This document shows positions 35,714-48,400 of a stretch of 64,000 nucleotides of DNA, one piece after another (position 1 is the first letter of the stretch; every line of letters begins with the position of its first letter). Both the position numbers and the translations under genes were made by a program. The notes beneath the pieces were generated by a model. That model was not told where the DNA came from. It saw only the letters and a program-made list of their open reading frames with translations, and searched no databases. This DNA is from Siphonodentalium dalli (taxonomy: Eukaryota > Mollusca > Scaphopoda > Gadilida > Siphonodentaliidae): contig CP136067.1 in assembly GCA_032622095.1 (NCBI GenBank), forward strand, positions 43,197,549-43,261,548, in the 5' to 3' direction.

Positions 35714-36094
35714 GTCATAGTCATAATTAATTTAATAAATATGAGTTCTCAAACTCGTTTAGTGATGACTAGAGCGCCTATAAGTATAAGTTAATATAAT
35801 TGATTCCTGCACTGAAACAATCCTACAGACTAAACCGTAGTAAACGTCATTGTTTGCCTAGAAGTTGAAAGCGATTTTCAAGTTTGGGATGCATGTAATT
35901 GTCGTCTGTAGCTCACAAAATCCGAGAAGTCTGATTGTTATAGTCTTGATTGACAGCCGTCTTGTTCCAATAGCCTAAAGTGTATGCTTGGCGTCAGGTA
36001 AGCCCTGGTTAGATTGTTATTGCTCAGTTCAACTCGATGAAAGAGACAAAATGATTGACAGTCGGTTTATACAGACCTCACAGTGAAGGTCACA

Positions 36095-36270
36095 ACGCGC
36101 GCATGCGCAATACTCGCGCATTAGATGTTTTGTGTCCTATGCGCATGCCTAAGCCAAAAACCATACTTATTTTACAACCATACTTATATTTTAGAACACC
36201 TGTTTGGCAGGTGCGCAGATGCGACGAAAACCCACACGAGTCCACCCTGAAAACCAATGCGCATGAGCAG
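36095..36270 (+). promoter_or_regulatory. Candidate SNRPC promoter, NRF1-like sites
   Basis: A CG-rich island in AT-rich sequence carries CGCGCATGCGCA at 36099-36110, a match to the NRF1 consensus. Further TGCGCA/GCGCAT words occur near 36140, 36219 and 36258, and there is a CCAAT at 36254. It lies 180-360 bp upstream of the SNRPC ATG. One arm of the 45-bp inverted repeat sits inside it. Promoter function is inference from motifs. Confidence 0.4.
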
Positions 36271-36451
36271 CCGAGATCCAAAAGAATTATCTCACACCAG
36301 GTCGTCCTGACGTTGAAAAGGAGTACATCCCGGCGTGTGTTTTGTTTAACTGGACAATTCGTCACTGAAATTTAATAAAACACATTGTTCGCCCGACAAC
36401 TGTTATTTCAAATCATCAGATAAGAAAGTTGTACCTGGAAGTGTTTGAAGA

Positions 36452-36459
36452 ATGCCGAA
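36452..36459 (+). CDS. SNRPC: SNRPC exon 1 coding part (8 bp)
   Basis: ATGCCGAA is followed by donor GTACGT. It joins exon 2 to give MPKYFCDYC, exactly the conserved U1-C N-terminus. The coding part is too short for ORF finding and was placed by family knowledge and phase. Confidence 0.88.
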
Positions 36460-39400
36460 GTACGTACAATCTGAATGAACGTATAATGACGTTTTCGTTG
36501 CACATTTCTCCGATTCGAGTTAGGCCTATCTGTCTGTATCTGTAGTGTAGTGTTAGTACTGTTACGTCGTAGGAACCAGTTCTGGCGTGTTACGACGGGT
36601 GTTATACTTTTATACTTTCCACATGGTAAATTTTATGCAGTGTGGCAAAAATGCTCAAAGTCAAACTGGTCGGGGAGAACCCAAAATTGATGTACTAAAC
36701 CTCGATTCCGGGGACACACTATAAGTATAAAGTGTATGCCGAGGCCGGCTCCAAATAAAAGGTGTAAACGGGGTGTTATGTGGCGTTTGGTCCGTTGTTT
36801 CTCAATGGATATTAATGAAATTTGGTGTTTACATGTATGTCCGGACTGGGACATGGAATACAATAGATCCATTTGATCTTTGGGTCATGGCTTACGCCAT
36901 CAAAGATCCATGGCGTGCTTGAAACAACATAGGCGACTATGATTCCTATAAAAGTAACAATTAGGACCAACGCACATGTATTTATCAACTAAATACAAAT
37001 ACAAGTGTGAAACCATCCACTCACCTACGTGTCATTTATCCTTAAAATCCGACAAATAACAGAACGTAAACACTGACGTGTCGTGTGTTCGTCAACCATT
37101 GCATGTGACCCGTAATTTCATGAATCCCCCTGTGAGTTCCCTGTGCGCACAGCAAGGTAATCACATGCGTTCACATTGAGTGTACAATTCAGGTTGCCCT
37201 GATACAATTCAAGTTGAGGGGAACTACAATCTGCGCATGCGTGTAGTTTTTACAAATTACCAAAGTTCTCCAATTTGTTACACATGCGTACTGGTACAGT
37301 CATGCGAGTTGCAGAATCATGTTTGCTATGCACGAACTGCACGTAGTCATGTGATATGTTAGCTCCTCCTGCTTCGGCCATTTAACCACGTTATGTCAAC
37401 ATGTTTTCCGACTGGATTTTTGGATTAAATTATTACGGAATTATACACACGTTCTTGTAGGTCTCAGAGCTAATATATATTGCAATATTGTTAACATTAA
37501 TGACTATGTTACTAATAATAATGTTAGTTGATTCTTAAAAATAAAATGTATTTAAAAAAATTAGCTACTCGCCAAAGCTGAAGCGCCACAGCGGTCAGAC
37601 GTGGATGGCCTTAGCCATATTACCACGTCTGGGCAGACTAGGAATACAATAACGTTTGAATTGTTTTTAAATTCACAAATTTGTTTATTTTATTCAACTT
37701 TTTCGTTCTGAAACACACTATAAAGTGTAAACGGTCGGCTCCAATTAAAAGGTGTAAGCGGCTTATGTGCTTAGCGGTATAGGTAATCGGATTAACTAAC
37801 TGACACTCAAGACTATTACTCAATTTAGTCTTGGGTGTTTTGTATCATTTGAGGTTTTTGGGGAAATAATAATTTAGAAACATGCACCTCTCAGAATACG
37901 TTAATTTCGCATATAACCTGTTGAATTTGATATTCTTTATCATTGTATGTAGGCTATTATGTCATACTTGTGACATTAATATTCAGATAGTTGTCTCGGT
38001 ATCGTCTCCATACTTGTCAACGTAATTGGCACGTACAATACATGTGTACATGTATCTTATATACGGAGGCGATGGTGACGTGGTCGGAACTTGGGGGCTT
38101 GATACCGAGACCACTATTTGAATATCAATGTGCACTTCATTGAGTTTGATATCTTTTGTTAACATATTCATATATGTCTCATGTTTGTTATTATATTTTA
38201 TGTGTTTATTATATATGCATTATGATTAAATAAATTATCATTTAAAATAAATGTATTTAAATTATTATTTCTCCAAAACCTCAAATGCCACAAAACACAA
38301 TAGTCTAGAGTCGCCAATTAGTTAATCCGATTACCTATAACGCTATTTAAAAGGTGTAAGCGGCTTATGTGCTTTAAGCACATAAGCCGCTTACACCTTT
38401 TAATTGGAGCCGGCCGCTTACACTTTACAGAACGAAAAATTTAATAAAATCAACAAATTTGTGATTTTAAAAACGATTCAAACGTCAATGTATTCCATGC
38501 CATAACCCTGACGTATGTACTAAATGTCAGTCATATCCATTTATAAACAAAGAAGATAATGCGACATCAAGTCCGCTTACACCTTTTAATTGGAGCCGGC
38601 CGTTTACACTTTATAGTGTGTTTCAGAACGAAAAAGTTGAATAAAATCAACAAATTTGTGAATATAAAAACAATTCAAACGTTATTGTATTCCATGTCCC
38701 AGTCCGGACATATACACAAAATTTCATTAATATCCATTGAGAAACAACGGACCAAACGCCACATAACACCCCGTTTACACCTTTTATTTGGAGCCGGCCT
38801 CGGCATACACTTTATAGTGTGTCCCTCGATTTGTGTTAAAAACCTTGATCGAGGTTCTTTGAGACCATGTGACCACTGGTCAAAACATACACCCATGATA
38901 TAAGGGGAAACACTCTAAACCAAATATGATACTAATGGAAGTACATGTAATGTAGTGTAAGTGATATAGGCTACGGTAGTGTGGAGTATTTCACAGTGTT
39001 TCATCTTACACCTCTGGGAGGCCAAATTCACATTTAATAATTAATTGTGCTTGAGTGCAATCAAGCACAATAATTATTAAATGTGAATTTGGCCTCCCAT
39101 AGGTGTAAGATAAAATACTACACACTATATCACCAGTGGTCACATGTTCTCGAAGAACCTCAATCGAGGTTGTTTACACAAATCAAGGTTTAGTACATCG
39201 ATTTTGGATTACATGTCATGACCCCAGGGCCAGTCCTAAACGAGATAATCTGGCATTATTACTCTCACATAGTCAGTGCTGCCAGTGCTGGTGCTTCTCA
39301 CAATACTATATAGACATTACCCTAAAATAACACACTATCGCACTCGGTACATCATAAGTGGTGGAACTTTTTTCTTTTAAACTGAACCTTAACTTGGCTT

Positions 39401-42400
39401 AAGTTAAAACATCGATGTTGGAGAAAAATTTCGGCAAAACACAAATCGATTCGTTCTTGTCATATGTACAAGTAACTGTAATGTACTCAAAATGTTTACG
39501 CATCCATATCAACATAATTTTTTACATGATCATGTGTGCCATGCGTTGCCCCATCCACTAGATCTCTGAATTATTTTGATTATGTCTTGTACACGAAAAT
39601 TCGTAATTTAATTTATGGCTGCAGCCATAAAAATTTAATTTATATCAAATTATTAACTTTGATATTAAGATGACATATTTACCTGAACGTTTACAGAATA
39701 CATCTTCAATTCAAATTACTTAGTATTCTATATATTATCGATATTAGATCGTTGTTATCACCGTGAATTTATTGAAAATGGCGTACAGTTCCCCTTTAAG
39801 TCAGTACTGTACGTATACATGTATGTATTTTAATCTACATGTTAATTAATCATTTCTTCTTTTCACAGGTATTTCTGTGATTATTGTGACACCTATTTGA
39901 CACATGATTCTGTGAGTATATTTTTATTTCTTTGGGATAATCAAGTCTTGAAATAGTGTCTGACATTTGCAGAATGAGGTCCCCAGAGGGTGCATTTAAT
40001 GATGCTACCCTGCACAGTGGGCTAGCATCACCAAATAATCTGATGAATTATCATCTATTCAGCTCTATCAAATAAAACATACCGGTAATTGGTGCACATT
40101 GACCAAACAATGCTTTTGAGAAATTTTTGGCCATTCTCAATTTTGGCCAAATTGAAAGAAAGAAATACAGTATAGAATCATTGAGAAAACCACAACTAAA
40201 AAACGAACAGAAAAAAAGAAAGAAAAAAAAATCATAGCAAGAGAACAAAAACAAAATACATTTAAAGACATATTATGTACTTGTTCGGGTGCGTGAAACT
40301 GATAAGTTTAGAGGTGCCATGATTATTGATTTTGATAATCGATTAATCATACCTAATATTAATAACATCAGCGGAAGTATTCCGTAATATGGCCTATTGC
40401 TATATTGGTTGGGTGCTGGTTAACTGCTATCGCTGCTTGTTTGGGACGTCGCTGATGTAATTGTTATGTTAATAAAGTGCATCATAAAACACCGGTAATG
40501 ACTAATGAGCACAATGTATTCAATACGAGTACAGTTCTCGGCGATGTCATGGTGTAATATAATATTTGTAAGTTCATTGGAACCAACGTAGCAATTAATT
40601 TAATAGCCAAACATACAAGCAATTTAAAAGTAGGAATGCACGACAGACCGACGGTGGTTCCTAAAAAAAGGAATCTAATCTTACGGAAACTAACTTTCAG
40701 CAAACTTCCAGAGCGTGGATAACAAGCACAAAGGTGGGCCCCTGCCCGCAAATTTCAGGACTCAGAACAAGTTAAGTACCGGTATTTGATAATGTTTACC
40801 ACACAATAAGCGATAGCCTGTACTAGTAACATCTAAGTATACTTATACAAACAAAGTATACTTGCTGCAAATGACACCACAGAGAATATCACTGTCAGAT
40901 TAAAATGTTGTAGGTTCCCTGGTTTCGTGAGAATGTCAATAAACTCCGCTTTGGTCCAATCAGATTGAAGGGCGAGTGCATTCAGTTCATTGACAGTCAG
41001 CCCAATTCAAAGACATAGTGCCGCCATTCTTGTAGAAATATACAACGGCGACGGCATAAGTTCAAAGCTGCAGTGCCGCCAATTTGAAGAATATACAATG
41101 ACCCGAAGAGTAACCATGTCGCATCATCAAATGAACTGCCGACTGTTGGCAACATAAATTAGTAGTACTCATGTTGTCGGAATCTCTTTGATACATGATC
41201 AAAGGTTGTTAACCCCTTGGTTGTAGATTAAACTGTTTAAAACAATCAGGGTATTCAACAATAACTCGCATTTTCCAACGTCCGAAATAAATAACGCAGA
41301 TTAATTGACGACGGAAATGGTAATCGATTATCGGCTTTATCAACGGTTCATCAATTATACAATTAATCGTGGTACCCCTAGATAATTTACTCGTAGTATT
41401 CATGAGCTATGCCAACTGCATGAATGTAACATTCTACTAACAATGCCGAAAATCTGAAGAAAATCAACTCTACCACTCTATTGAAAACATTGTAAATATT
41501 TACTACTCGATTCGGGACGCATCTATCGGCGATAAACTAATGAAAACTATTTCGCCACCGAGAGTCACTGCATTTAATTAATGTATAAGTATGACGGTGT
41601 GTGTTGTCAAGTTGGATCAATTATTTGTAAAAATGACTACTTTGAACGTGATTATTCTCCATTTCAATATGATCACCCCACCGGAGTGTTTCACATCAAT
41701 TTAAAGCTACTGTACATGTACATGGCAGTTTGCGCTCCAAAATACACCTCATAATATTTGCTTCTGAATATTTCCCGGTATTAAAATAGGTCGATGAATT
41801 CCTGAACTATCGTTCTATGAGCATTATACAGGTATGTCCCTGATAGATGCATTGGTTTCAAAATACAACTTCAAAAACGATAATTGGGTCCCAATAGAAT
41901 ATTGCGATATATGTGTTCATTTCAATTCTGGAATCGGAATAATGCACGACTTCCAGAAAAATATGTTGCGTGATCTTAACATGAAACAATTAAAATACTT
42001 CATGCACTGCTTTCTCTTTATTTTAATCTTCAACATACCTCTTAGGCCAAAGAAAACAATATTTATGGTTTGGGTTTCCCTACCGATCCTATTTTAAACC
42101 CCCTGCCCTAAAGTTTTTGTCATGGTTTTCAAGAAAATCTATTGAATTTTTTCTCAAAAAAATTCATAAAACACAAAAAACACATTTTTTCAGCATCTCA
42201 GAATAAGTTGATTTCTTAGTAAAAGTATGGTGGAATATTAAAATTTATATAAAAATAATCCAAAGTAGTTTTATGTCACTCTTGGACTCGGAGTAAAATA
42301 CGCAAATGAAAAGTAATAAGAATATGTCAAAATTACAAAAAAAATAAAATTTCAGGCCTATCTACCGACGCTTTTTTTTTTTTGATTTGTAACCCAAACC

Positions 42401-45400
42401 AAACATATAATTTTCTTTGGCCTTACCAAATTATGTATACATAATTTTCAGGTTCAATGAGCCATGTCTGTTCAAGTGATGAATTTCGAAATGAGAAGAT
42501 TTAAATTGTAGAAGTTCACAAATAGGATCGGCAAAACTGTAAAACAACTGTAAATCAACTTCATTTTGTAGTTTTCTGAGCGATGGTAAATCATGGGTAT
42601 TAAATTCTAATTCCCCTTTTCTCTTATATACTACATGTACCATGACATATAGCAGGTGCGTATATAAGCAGATAAGGACAGTCAGGATGGTTGCGGGAGT
42701 GGGTGGCAGCGGAGCGCTTTACAAGCCCCTGGCCCTTTGGCCATATGTAATTTTCTGTGGCACTTTCGAAAGAATCTGGCCTTTAAGCTGACCAATGTGC
42801 CACCGATAGTATGAATCCTGGTTACGTTTATAATTCTCATCTGTAATTTCAGCCATCTGTGAGGAAAACACATTGCAGTGGAAGGAAGCACAAAGAGAAT
42901 GTGAAGCTGTATTATCAGAAGTGGCTTGAGGAGCAGGTCCAAAAACTTGTTGATGACACAAGTGAGTAACCAAGCTTTGAAATAGGGTGTCTGTCAATTG
43001 CAGAATGAGGTCCCCAGAGGGCTAGCGGGTTAGCATTGCCAAATTCACCCTCAGGGAACCTCATTCTGCTGAGGTGTAAGCAGAATGAGGTCCCCAGAGG
43101 GTTAATTTGGTGATGCTAGCCCGCTATGCGGGGTAGCATCACTAAATTCACCCTCTGGGGACCTCATTCTGCAAATGACAGACACACTATTTCAAGGCAA
43201 GTGAGTAATATTGGCAAAAATTTGAATTAGTGAAGCCCCAATCCTACACTACATGTAGGTTTCAAGAGTGAGAAGGTTGCTATCCTGCTTTTCTGACTTG
43301 TAAAAGTTGTGACTAAATATATAGGTGAAGACCAAAATAAAATGATTGCTAGGTTTTCATCTCCACCTGCCATATTTTAAAGGTATTCAATCCGAGTAGA
43401 CGGTCCCCATAATGGCATATCATCAAGATACAACAAAAGTAACATTTTTCAAATTACGCTTTAGTTATCAGAATCGATTATTGCAATAAAATAATTCTAA
43501 CAACTGTCAACTATGGTATCAAATTTCCCAAAACGTATTATTTATCAACATTTTGTTCAACGAAATATGGCCGTATTATCACTTGAGTTTCACAAAATTT
43601 GGCTGTATTACCACTTGATTTTAGAGTTATCCATCTTCGTCTGCAATTTTGTCCGAGACCGTCCATTTGACAACGTTTTTCTGGGCCACAAATAATTGCA
43701 CATCTCGAGAAGGTACCTTGACTAACATCAATAAACCTATACTAGATTTGATCAGGGTATGTATACAAAACAAATGGACATGAGAATGCTATCAGATTCC
43801 CTCTTGAGTGAAGTATTATTGCTCCTCCCACCACTTGGTCAGTGTGTTGTGCTACGGTTTGGTCAACAATCTTAAAAGTGTGACATTTTAGTATTATCTA
43901 TTTATCAAATCATTTGCGAAAGAAGGGGTCCATTGACTGAAATACATGTAATTTCAAATTGCTATGTTTTTAGAAACTCATACATATTTGATAGAGATTT
44001 CCGTTTACGTTGCGGTATTTTGGCTAACCTATCTCTTGTTCAACTGCTTTTTATTTAGGTTAACTTTCCAGTGACACTTTAAGAGCTTTGTTTATTTTTC
44101 AGCTGCTGCTTTCAAGGCAGGGAAGGGGGGATCATCTAGTGGTGGTGGTGGCGGCAGCGGTGGTGGTGCCATGATTCCTCCTCCCGGAAGTATGCGTAAG
44201 TTCAACTCTTTGTATATATGCATGTGTTTGGTACAAAAAATGAATTGTTGGTTCAGTGATCTGTCTCCAAGAAATACATGTGTATGTATGATTTTATTAG
44301 AAGTATCTGCAGATAAATATATATTATTAGCTCAACTTTACTTTGTATGGCTTGGTATCCATCGTCGCGTGTCAGTGAGCATCCGTCAAACATTTCCATT
44401 AGCACGGGCTACAGGTCGCATCTTTGGTCGAATCATTATGAAATTTGTCATTGTTGTTGACAAGCTGTTGACATTGACATATAGATGGAAACGACTCATT
44501 TTGGAGCCATTAGGCAAAAAAATATGGCCACCAGCAGCCATCTTGGATTTCAAAATTCAATCCATTAGCACGGGCTTTAGGTCATACTGTTCGTCTGATC
44601 ATCATGAAATTTGTCATGGATGTTAATATTGACATGTAGATGGGAACGTGTCATTTTGGGGTCATTCGGCCATAAAACATGGCCGCTGGCAGCCATCTTT
44701 AATTGTACTCTTTGCATGACTAAATCCTTTGGCACAGGCTATATAGTCCCTTTGATCCGATCATCATGAAATTTGTCATGGATTTTAATATTGAGATGTA
44801 GATGGGAACGAGTCATTTTGGGGTCATTCGGTCATAAAACGTGGCTGCCAGTGGCCATCTTGGATTTTGAAATTCAATCCATTAGCACGGGCTACATGTC
44901 GGAGGTTTGTCTGATCATCATGAAATTTGTCATGGATGTTAATATTGACATGTACCTTGTAGATGGGAACGAGTCATGTTGGGGTCATTCGGCCACTGGC
45001 AGCCATCTTGGATTTTACTTTTTGCATGACTAAATGGCTACAAGTTGTATCGTTGGTTGGATCATTATGAAAATTTGTCATGGATGTTAATATTGACATG
45101 TAGATGGGAACCAGTCATTTTGGTGTCATTCGGCAAAAAAACATGTCCGCCAGCAGCCATCTTTGGATTTCAAAATTCAATCCATTAGCACAGGCTACAG
45201 GCCGGTGTGTTCATCTGATCATCATGACATTTGTCATGGATGTTAATATTGACAGGTAGATGGGGAAACAAGTCATTTTGGGGTCATTCGGCCATTGAAC
45301 ATGGCCGCCGGCAGCCACAGTGGATGTTAATATTGACATGTAGATGGGAAAGAGTCATTTTGGGGTCATTCGGCCATAAAACATTGCTTCCGGTATCTTA

Positions 45401-48400
45401 CGCGTTGCATGACTAAATACTTTGACACACCCTACAGTCTACTTCCCTCATCCGATCATCACCAAACATATTGATCCTGATGTTGATGGGAGCTATCAAA
45501 TGTTATTGATATTCAATGGAAAACACAGTCACCAGGAGCCATCTTGGATTTTGTTATACCCCCTTTTTTTTTTAAAGGGGGGTATACTGTTTTGCACCTG
45601 TCCGTCCGTCCGTCCAGCCGTCCGTACGTCCGTCCGATGTCTGTTCATGTCATAACTTGAACAGTAGTGCTCGGATCTCAATGAAATTAGGTATGGATGT
45701 TCACTACTATGAGGACATTAAATAGAGGTTTCCATCGTTTTGTTCGGATTTTCCATTCTTGAGTTATTCATCTTTGTTTATCTGGAAATAGTGGCTTTTT
45801 GGTCCGTCTGGTGTCTGTTCATGTCGTAATTTCAACAATTGTACTGGGATCTAAATGGAATTTTGTATGGATGTTCGCTGCTATGAGGACATCAAAAAGA
45901 GGGTTCCATCGTTTTGTTTGGATATTCCATTCTAGAGTTATACATCTTTGTTCATCTGGAAATGTTGGCTTTTTGGTCTGTCTGGTGTCTGTTCATGTTG
46001 TAACTTCAACAATTGTGCTCCCCTGGGATCTCAATGGAATTTGGTATGGATGTTCACTGCTATGAGGATATTCAATAGGGGGTTCCATTGTTTTGCTTCG
46101 CTCTTCCTTTCTAGAGTTATTCATCTTTGTTTATCTGGAAATGTTGGCTTTTTAGTCCGTCTGGTGTCTGTTCATGTTGTAACTTCAACAATTGTGCTGG
46201 GATCTCAATGGAATTTGGTATGGATATTCACTGCTATGAGGACATTCAATAGGGGGTTCCATTGTTCTGTTCCGCTTTTCCATTCTAGAGTTATTCATCT
46301 TTGTTTATCTGGAAATGTTGGTTGTTTGGTCCATCCGATGTCTGTTCAGCTCATAACTTGAACAGTAATGCTCGGAGCTCAATGAAATTTTGTATGGATG
46401 TTCACCACTATGAGGACATTTAATGGCACATTTAAAAGTTTGTTTTGGTTTTTTGTTCTATAGTTATCTTTGTTTATATGAAAATGCTGATTTCTGGGGC
46501 CATATGTCTGAGTATAGCCATCATAAGTTATAGATGTGCCCACACTAGGTGGTATGCCACGAGGGGGTATGCGCCGGACGACAGTCCATCTCTTGTTTTA
46601 TATTTATCTCTTCATGTTGATAATGTAGTATTTCTTAGACATTTCAACTTTCCGGTTTCCTAAACACTTGAAATTATTCCCTTTCCAAGTTGAGCTACAG
46701 TGTCATTGACACTTTCATTCATGGCAGAGCATGGATTATTAGGCCATAATGCAATGATCATGTTGATAATGTAGTATTTCTTAGACATTTCAACTTTCCG
46801 GTTTCCTAAACACTTGAAATTATTCCCTTTCCAAGTTGAGCTACAGTGTCATTGACACTTTCATTCATGGCAGAGCATGGATTATTAAGCCATAATGCAA
46901 TGATCTCTCTCTTAGAAATATGTGTATGATCTGATATTTACCTGTCGTATGTCTATCAAATTAAAGGGACTCAAGGCTTTTTAAGACATTAAAAATCCTA
47001 AAGGAATGTATGTCAATCATCACCAAGAAGAACATGTGAAAACAGATTTTTGTGAAAACCCTGTGCCAAATCATTCTCTTATATATGCGGGTCGACCATA
47101 GGTCCCCTCGCATATATTAGAGAATGCATTGACCTAACAAATTTTATATTATTTTTATACCCCCACTTTCGAAGAAAATGGGGGGTATACTGTATTGACT
47201 GCGTCTGTCCGTCCGTCACGCTTTCTCCGTCCGTTTGTCCGTCCGTCCGACCTCATAACTCGAACAACTATGAACCGATTTCAATAATGTTTTGTATGCA
47301 ATCTCCTTAGGATGGTCTCTCCGCATGATGCTAATTGCGGTTCGGTCCGACTTTTTTTTTTCAAGTTATGCCTCTTTTTCGACTTATTTTGACTTAGAAA
47401 ATTCTGTCCGACTTATTTATAATTGTCACAGAATGTAAGAAAAAAATAATAAAAATTTGCTAAAGAATGAAAGAAATAACTAATTGTATCATAATCGGCA
47501 TCATTCAATTGCGCAACTTTTAACTGGCGTAAGCGTTTTTTCGCCAACGAAGATTTTATGAACCTAAATATGTTCAAGATTTACACATGGCTTTTGAATA
47601 GTTAAAAATGAAGCCGTGGCTTCAAGGTCCTAATTTGATCAGGTATGACACGGAATCTCGCAGAGGAAGTGACAATAAGTAATCATGTTGGAAACATTAA
47701 CTCAATAATCAGTTATGATGCAGCAAATAATGTTGATTGGTACAAAGTCTCCGTGTCGCACGTGTGCAATTTCCTGAATAATCCATGTCCCTGTAATCTA
47801 CTTTCACTTTCTAAAAATAGAAGAGATCCATCAATTGATTCAATTTTAAGAATTCTTTTATACAATGTGTTTTACTCAAATTCATAACACTGTGTTTGCA
47901 TGGCAGATTTATTTCGCCGTTGGGACTATTTATTGGGATTTGTGAATTGTGATCACTGATTAGGTCATTTGTTGCCTAATTTAGCTGTAGTAAATCCGTG
48001 GACCATGGGTACATGTATATATTGTTCAGTAAAAAATTGGATTACCGCAATTTTCCAGGAATCTCTAATCTGGTCTTATAATTAAGAGCCAATACCGATT
48101 ACCATACCGTTACTGAGGTATATATAGCTGCGTGTCTCATCCAACATGACTTTTCACCACAACCTGGATGAGTACAAGAAAAACACATCCTGTACACAAC
48201 ATTGTATGATGACATTTTTATTATCCATCTGTATGGTTATCCAAATTTTGGGAATAAAACTTTTGTGGTTATTTTTGGTATTTGTCGGCACTTGATTCTC
48301 TATAAAAGCCTGTAATGATCATCCGAAACCATGATTTGGAACAGCAAACACGGAAGTGAAAAAAAACTCAATGTGGAAGTGAAAGGTCTGCTAAATCCAC

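Larger units (their letters stand above)
31792..36200. mobile_element. Candidate large element bounded by a perfect 45-bp inverted repeat
   Basis: The sequence from GGTGTTCTAAAATATAAGTA to TAAGTATGGTTTTT (31792-31836) recurs exactly inverted at 36156-36200. The interior holds ~195-bp tandem units with the same AAATAAGTATGG words, a palindromic array, a hAT-like element and other repeats. No target duplication was found and no transposase, so transposon status is inference. A duplicated promoter segment is the main alternative. Confidence 0.4.

Noticed and set aside
45799-46361. Open frames with repeated [14 protein letters not shown]-type peptides
   Set aside because: The peptides repeat with the ~175-bp DNA tandem unit, have no start context or splice sites, and fall inside SNRPC intron 4.
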